A stretch of DNA of 11,252 nucleotides, taken from the NCBI GenBank assembly GCA_020532365.1, contig JAJBBL010000045.1, forward strand, positions 1 through 11,252. The letters are read 5' to 3'. Numbering within the stretch: the stretch's first letter is position 1; the number at the start of each line of letters is the position of its first letter. A program made the translations under genes and the position numbers. The notes under the pieces were generated by a model that did no database searches, was not told the DNA's origin, and was given only the letters and a program-made list of their open reading frames with translations. Origin of the DNA: Candidatus Cloacimonadota bacterium. Its GTDB lineage: Bacteria; Cloacimonadota; Cloacimonadia; Cloacimonadales; JAJBBL01. Positions 8,041-11,252 of the stretch are shown piece after piece.

Positions 8041-8061
8041 AAGGTGGAGATTCTCCACTTT
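8041..8061. promoter_or_regulatory. Palindrome ahead of mntP: possible operator or attenuator hairpin
   Basis: Arms 8041-8050 and 8052-8061 pair around a central T at 8051 with one mismatch (G8043 opposite T8059, a wobble in RNA). The core is GTGGAGA/TCTCCAC. Its place just after a -10-like hexamer suits a repressor operator. The TTTATTT that follows (8059-8065) also gives it a weak terminator look. Binding of a metal regulator such as MntR is speculation; no known box is matched. Confidence 0.45.
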
Positions 8062-8095
8062 ATTTGGCTTAAGCTGATTAAATATGAGGTATAAA

Positions 8096-8134
8096 ATGGT
8101 CGTTATGTGTGACGCTAAGGGGCTGCTACATTGA
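8096..8134 (+). CDS. Putative 12-residue leader peptide overlapping the mntP start
   Basis: A 12-codon frame (MVVMCDAKGLLH) begins with ATG at 8096, has SD-like GAGG (8086-8089) six bases upstream, and ends at TGA 8132-8134. The stop overlaps the TTG start of mntP in the sequence TTGA. This arrangement would let ribosomes finishing the leader re-initiate on mntP. The peptide has potential metal ligands (C, D, H), but at this length that may be chance. A 12-codon frame with a good SD can arise randomly, so confidence is modest. Confidence 0.35.
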   Translation: MVVMCDAKGLLH

Positions 8135-8676
8135 GCATACTAACTTTTATTTTGATTTCTCTAAGTTTATCTATGGATACCTTTGCAGTATCGGTCACAA
8201 GCGGTGTAACGATAAAAAGTCTCTGTTTTAAATACGCCTGTAAGTTCTCCTTTTTCTTCGGTATTTTTCAGGCGTTAATGCTTTTCATAGGCTGGCTAAC
8301 CGGCTTCACCATAAGAGGTTACCTTCAGAATTTCTCACATTGGGTTGCTTTCATTTTGCTTTTGACTATTGGCATCAAGATGATTTATGAGTCATTTATC
8401 GTTCCCTGTGATGAGAAGTGTGATAAGCATGGTTTGTTAGTCTTAACAGGGCTTGCATTTGCAACAAGCCTTGATGCTCTTTCAGTCGGAATCAGCTTCT
8501 CTTTATTGGGGTGTCAGATTGTCACCCCGATCATCATAGTTGGTATTGTAACGTTCTTAGCGGCGATGATTGGGATTTATATAGGTGGCAAGCTCACTTC
8601 GCTTTTCTCAAAACGAATGGAGCTTGCCGGCGGTATAATTCTTATAGCTATAGGGTTCAGTATCCTTCTAAAGTAA
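8131..8676 (+). CDS. mntP: MntP-family manganese exporter
   Basis: A 181-residue inner-membrane protein of the MntP (YebN, formerly DUF204) family, which exports Mn2+ and protects against manganese excess. Six hydrophobic segments are visible in two related halves. The paired family signatures are SMDTFAVS (D16) and TSLDALSVG (D115), whose aspartates lie in transmembrane helices and are expected to be needed for transport. The E/Q-containing GIFQALMLFIGW segment (44-55) and the CDEKCDKH loop (93-100), rich in possible metal ligands, also fit. Length is close to the E. coli protein (188). The start is TTG: an in-frame TAA at 8116-8118 excludes extension, AAGGGG (8117-8122) is 8 bases upstream, and the next ATG (residue 15) would delete the first helix. 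The gene stands alone, and its end faces the isomerase operon with a 5-base gap. Translation is probably coupled to the leader ORF. Confidence 0.92.
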   Translation: MSILTFILISLSLSMDTFAVSVTSGVTIKSLCFKYACKFSFFFGIFQALMLFIGWLTGFTIRGYLQNFSHWVAFILLLTIGIKMIYESFIVPCDEKCDKHGLLVLTGLAFATSLDALSVGISFSLLGCQIVTPIIIVGIVTFLAAMIGIYIGGKLTSLFSKRMELAGGIILIAIGFSILLK

Positions 8677-8681
8677 TGAAA

Positions 8682-9746
8682 TCAGGATATTTTCTCTTTT
8701 AGCCGTTCTATGTACTCAATGTCAGTTGGATCAACTTTTTGCAGAAGAGCGAGATAGTAGCTGACAATATCGCCTAAATAGATAAGCGAAAAGGCTTTCT
8801 CAATATAGCTCGATCCTTCAGCAAAAAACTCAAGGTACTCTACCCCATTTTCTTCAAACAGCTCCTTCATAAAAGAAGCCCGCTTTGCGTAGTCATACTC
8901 TGGTTTGAAGTCTGACAGAAAAATAGGGATAAACATTTTACTGAGCTGTTGATTTTCCCACGCCTCAATTTCATTATGGTTCATCTCTGGAAAAGTGTGA
9001 TGGAAAGCTGGGTATTTAGCATTCTCGTTAATCTGGCATTTCCAGCGATAAGCTATAGGGGCGTATTCAGGGTTAGTCGAATAAACTATCGGTATTTTCC
9101 CATTTATTTTGATAGCGCCCATCTTAGCGATATTAGTCTCTTTCGGACTGTTTTCAGCAACTGCACCCGCTTTGATCATAAGAGTTCCTATCGCCTTTTT
9201 AATATTCGCTTCTTGTTTTGGGATAATTTGATACTCTTCCAACAAGATTACCAGCGAGAAGAAAAGAAAAGCAATTGCTGAACGTGGTGGGTATCCTGTA
9301 GGGAGTTCACACCAGATGTATTTACCATCTATCTTCTGTTTCAATAGACCGTTACAGGTTACGGCACCGATATATTGAGTTGCCTGCATTCCTTGTTCTA
9401 AACAGCTTAAAGTCTCTTCTGTGTTACCAGAATAGGAGCATACTAACAGCAAATCATCGCTCTCTATGAGTGGTAAGTTATAGTCCTTATAGACCGATAC
9501 AGGTATGAGATGAGCAAAGGCGGCCTGGATAATATCTCCTGAAATAGCTGAGCCGCCCATACCGACAATGATAACACGCTTTATCTTGTTAGCCTCAATC
9601 TCCTTAAGGGTTGCATCAAAGTTTGAAGGCTTATGCACAGTAGGTGAAAAATAGGCTTTATCAATATGCTCTGGCATATGGATTATTTTGTGATACATAT
9701 CCTTGCTATCTTGTTTTTGTAAGTCTATTTTGTCCAAATCGATCAT
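8682..9746 (-). CDS. Bifunctional phosphoglucose/phosphomannose isomerase
   Basis: A 354-residue cytosolic enzyme of the PGI/PMI family first characterised in hyperthermophilic archaea. It interconverts glucose-6-P or mannose-6-P with fructose-6-P and so can feed mannose nucleotide-sugar synthesis. Two SIS sugar-isomerase subdomains are visible. Diagnostic blocks are GMGGSAISGD (62-71), the phosphate-binding SYSGNTEET (104-112), GYPPRSA (151-157), QINENAK (238-244) and MNHNEIEAW (255-263). E241 and H257 are 16 residues apart, the same spacing as the catalytic Glu and His described for the Pyrobaculum enzyme (Glu203, His219). The C-terminus keeps the DPTDIEYIERLK block typical of the family. 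The ATG overlaps the stop of the upstream pgi gene (ATGA) and has AAGGAG (9759-9754) seven bases upstream, so the two are translationally coupled. Both activities are inferred by family. PMI activity cannot be proved from sequence. Confidence 0.92.
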   Translation of the reverse strand: MIDLDKIDLQKQDSKDMYHKIIHMPEHIDKAYFSPTVHKPSNFDATLKEIEANKIKRVIIVGMGGSAISGDIIQAAFAHLIPVSVYKDYNLPLIESDDLLLVCSYSGNTEETLSCLEQGMQATQYIGAVTCNGLLKQKIDGKYIWCELPTGYPPRSAIAFLFFSLVILLEEYQIIPKQEANIKKAIGTLMIKAGAVAENSPKETNIAKMGAIKINGKIPIVYSTNPEYAPIAYRWKCQINENAKYPAFHHTFPEMNHNEIEAWENQQLSKMFIPIFLSDFKPEYDYAKRASFMKELFEENGVEYLEFFAEGSSYIEKAFSLIYLGDIVSYYLALLQKVDPTDIEYIERLKEKIS

Positions 9747-11113
9747 ATTTTAGCTCCTTGTTTATCTTTATCAGCGATTTTCAATCGCACCTGTTCAGCC
9801 ATTTGCTCAAACCCTTCACGCCCCATAAGCGCCATAGTGTTCTTCTTACCATCCTCTACACCCGGCTGGTTAAGAGGATCAATATTCATAAGATATCCGG
9901 TGAAGAGTGTTTGCACTTGATACATAAAAATAAACTCGCCGATATTGTATTCATTCAAGGCGGGGAACTTAATAGTACAGTTAGGTCTTCCAGCTTCGTA
10001 TAGGGCGAGCTCAGTGGCTATTTTCTCAGTGTTCAGCAGATGACTAAGTGTCTTATTAGCCAAATAGGCAAACTCATTAATTTTTGGGAACAGATCTGGG
10101 ATCACATAATCGTTGTCGAAATCCTCAACCTCAAGGAAGGTAATGATTTTATCGTTAGGTCCTTCCATATATAGCTGTAGTTGAGAGTGCTGATCAGTAG
10201 CTCCGATCGCTTTGACCGGTATTTGGCCTGTGAAGACAAAGTCACCATCGTCATCAATCTTCTTCCCTAAGCTTTCAGCCCAGAGTTGTCTATACCAGTC
10301 TGCCAGGTCATAAAGATCGTTTGAGTAAGGCATCATAACTGAGACTCGATACCCTTTTTTGTAGTATATATAGTGGTTCAAGCCGTTAAGATACGCTGGG
10401 TTTTTGGAAATATCATCATTATTGCACCGCTTTCTCATAGCCGCAGCACCACGTAAAAGCTCTTTGATATCGATACCTGCAAATGCTGATGATAAGAGTC
10501 CTACGTCTGATAAGACTGAGAAACGCCCTCCAACATTGTCAGGTACTTCAAAGCCGAGATACTTTTCTTTGCGAATTATTTCGCGGAGAAACCCCTTTTC
10601 AGGGTCGGTAGTTATCACAACATGCTCTTTATAAGTATCAGGGAAGTTCTTCTTTAAAACATCAAGTATTATCAGGTAAAGCGCCATAGTTTCAGTAGTT
10701 GTGCCTGATTTAGTAATTATGTTAAACAGAGTGTTTTCGAGGTCGATTGAGCTGAGTACTTGATGAAGCATATTGGGGTCAACGTTGTCTAAAACGATAA
10801 CTTCACGGTCTAAGTTCTTGCTATTTAAGAGTGCGGAGAAGAGCGCTTTATTACCTAAAGCCGAGCCCCCTATTCCTATTACTACCAAGGTCTCGAATCG
10901 CTCTCTTAATGTCTTTGCAGCTGCTATTAAATGATCAACATTTCTATCTGGTAAGCTGAAAAAACCTACCGTTTCCAGCTGTTGGTCCTGTTGAATTCTT
11001 AAGTGTACCTCTGCAACTTCCTGTGACAGGTCAACGAAATCAGAATTAGTGATTCCATTTTGTATTTTATCAGACCTAAGTAAATTACCGTAATCGTAAC
11101 TGATATTCTTCAT
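9743..11113 (-). CDS. pgi: Glucose-6-phosphate isomerase
   Basis: A 456-residue cytosolic enzyme of the classical PGI superfamily, catalysing glucose-6-P to fructose-6-P interconversion in glycolysis and gluconeogenesis. Its length matches the compact bacterial form (about 450, as in Bacillus or Thermotoga) rather than the 550-residue E. coli form. Visible motifs are IGIGGSALG (79-87), TKSGTTTET (134-142, phosphate binding), GGRFSVLSDVGLL (195-207, first family signature), QLWAESLGKK with catalytic E280, GATDQHSQ with H309, and the second signature NQPGVEDGKK ending in K423, the expected Schiff-base/ring-opening lysine. All catalytic positions are present. The ATG has GGAGG (11122-11118) four bases upstream. 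It is first in an operon with the PGI/PMI gene, 4-base overlap. A candidate promoter lies at 11208-11181, inside the small upstream ORF. Confidence 0.95.
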   Translation of the reverse strand: MKNISYDYGNLLRSDKIQNGITNSDFVDLSQEVAEVHLRIQQDQQLETVGFFSLPDRNVDHLIAAAKTLRERFETLVVIGIGGSALGNKALFSALLNSKNLDREVIVLDNVDPNMLHQVLSSIDLENTLFNIITKSGTTTETMALYLIILDVLKKNFPDTYKEHVVITTDPEKGFLREIIRKEKYLGFEVPDNVGGRFSVLSDVGLLSSAFAGIDIKELLRGAAAMRKRCNNDDISKNPAYLNGLNHYIYYKKGYRVSVMMPYSNDLYDLADWYRQLWAESLGKKIDDDGDFVFTGQIPVKAIGATDQHSQLQLYMEGPNDKIITFLEVEDFDNDYVIPDLFPKINEFAYLANKTLSHLLNTEKIATELALYEAGRPNCTIKFPALNEYNIGEFIFMYQVQTLFTGYLMNIDPLNQPGVEDGKKNTMALMGREGFEQMAEQVRLKIADKDKQGAKI

Positions 11114-11124
11114 TTTTCCTCCCT

Positions 11125-11238
11125 CTATTTTTTTAAATAGTTTTTGTCTCTAAATACGTACTCCCTTAACTCTTTAGGCGAGTTTATCCTTAAAAGACGC
11201 CTTGTCAAGTCTTTAAGTTCGCTCTGATCTATTGCCAT
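11125..11238 (-). CDS. Small ORF of unknown function upstream of pgi (possibly the end of a longer gene)
   Basis: A 37-codon frame starts at ATG 11238-11236 with AGAGGA three to four bases ahead, and ends with TAG 11127-11125. The stop abuts the pgi Shine-Dalgarno, 11 bases from the pgi ATG. The peptide begins MAIDQSELKDLTRRLLRI and ends YVFRDKNYLKK. It is highly charged, probably one or two amphipathic helices, and I do not recognise it. The frame remains open to the window edge above this ATG, so it could equally be the C-terminus of a larger gene cut by the window. A good -35/-10 pair lies inside it, which would make it a leader or chance frame. Coding status is uncertain. Confidence 0.4.
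   Translation of the reverse strand: MAIDQSELKDLTRRLLRINSPKELREYVFRDKNYLKK
11181..11208 (-). promoter_or_regulatory. Candidate promoter for the isomerase operon
   Basis: Minus-strand TTGACA (11208-11203, perfect) and TAAACT (11186-11181, 4 of 6) are separated by 16 bases, about 70 bases ahead of the pgi ATG. It lies within the small ORF, so both calls may not be right together. Confidence 0.35.
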
Positions 11239-11252
11239 AATCCTCTTTTTAA

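Larger units (their letters stand above)
7660..8130. other. Divergent intergenic region, GLUG operon / mntP
   Basis: 471 bases without a standard-size gene. It contains the GLUG-operon SD (7671-7666), candidate minus-strand promoters, and several small inverted repeats: GAGGT/ACCTC at 7720-7731, CCCTATAGGG at 7829-7838, GTATAGTATAC at 7848-7858, ACCCTA/TAGGGT at 7936-7955 and TTCTTT/AAAGAA at 7968-7981. The strongest is the palindrome at 8041-8061. A leader mini-ORF (8096-8134) runs into the mntP start. I found no tRNA and no match to the conserved GGGGAGTA core of the yybP-ykoY manganese riboswitch. Confidence 0.6.

Noticed and set aside
8090..8095. TATAAA as the main mntP -10 element
   Set aside because: No acceptable -35 lies 16-18 bases upstream, and it coincides with the spacer between the leader ORF's SD and its ATG.
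7801..8130. yybP-ykoY manganese riboswitch ahead of mntP
   Set aside because: The conserved GGGGAGTA-type 5' core and the paired 3' elements are not present. AAGGAGTA near 7843-7850 is the nearest resemblance and its neighbourhood does not fold as expected. A covariance-model search with RF00080 would settle it.

Overview
The window looks like a chromosomal segment of an AT-rich, Gram-negative-type bacterium. My best guess is a Cloacimonadota (Cloacimonetes/WWE1) or related FCB-group genome. The reason is the pair of large secreted proteins with N-terminal signal peptides, GLUG-type repeats and a C-terminal 'NYPNPFNPETTI ... SGIYFY ... MMLLK' sorting/FlgD-like domain, a style typical of that group. 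The taxonomic assignment is inference; no marker gene is present.

Layout, left to right. Positions 1-386 hold no convincing gene but carry a striking near-perfect GC-rich palindrome (214-264) ahead of a candidate promoter. A plus-strand pair follows: a small FtsB/DivIC-like septum protein (387-707) and a B12-binding-type radical SAM protein with a DUF4080-like tail (714-2405). Converging on it from the right is a minus-strand tandem of two paralogous secreted proteins of about 850 residues: 7659 to 5104 first, then 5079 to 2557. Each contains two copies of a long GLUG-repeat module separated by a fibronectin-III-like linker. A 471-base divergent intergenic region separates these from a plus-strand MntP-type manganese exporter (8131-8676). 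That gene has a TTG start and a short leader ORF overlapping it. The right end is a minus-strand operon of two sugar-phosphate isomerases: classical glucose-6-phosphate isomerase (11113-9743), overlapped by 4 bases by an archaeal-type bifunctional phosphoglucose/phosphomannose isomerase (9746-8682). A 37-codon ORF of unknown function sits directly upstream at the window edge.

How the genes work together. The isomerase pair would interconvert glucose-6-P, fructose-6-P and probably mannose-6-P, linking glycolysis or gluconeogenesis with nucleotide-sugar and glycan precursor supply. The GLUG pair is probably displayed at or released from the cell surface as one transcriptional unit. MntP is a stand-alone metal homeostasis gene. 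FtsB/DivIC belongs to the division machinery; its radical SAM neighbour has no known substrate.

I do not see a clear undescribed defence, mobile or biosynthetic system. The items most worth a second look are the palindrome, the mntP leader (hairpin plus coupled mini-ORF), the duplicated two-module surface proteins with their non-GLUG signature block, and the redundant isomerase pair.
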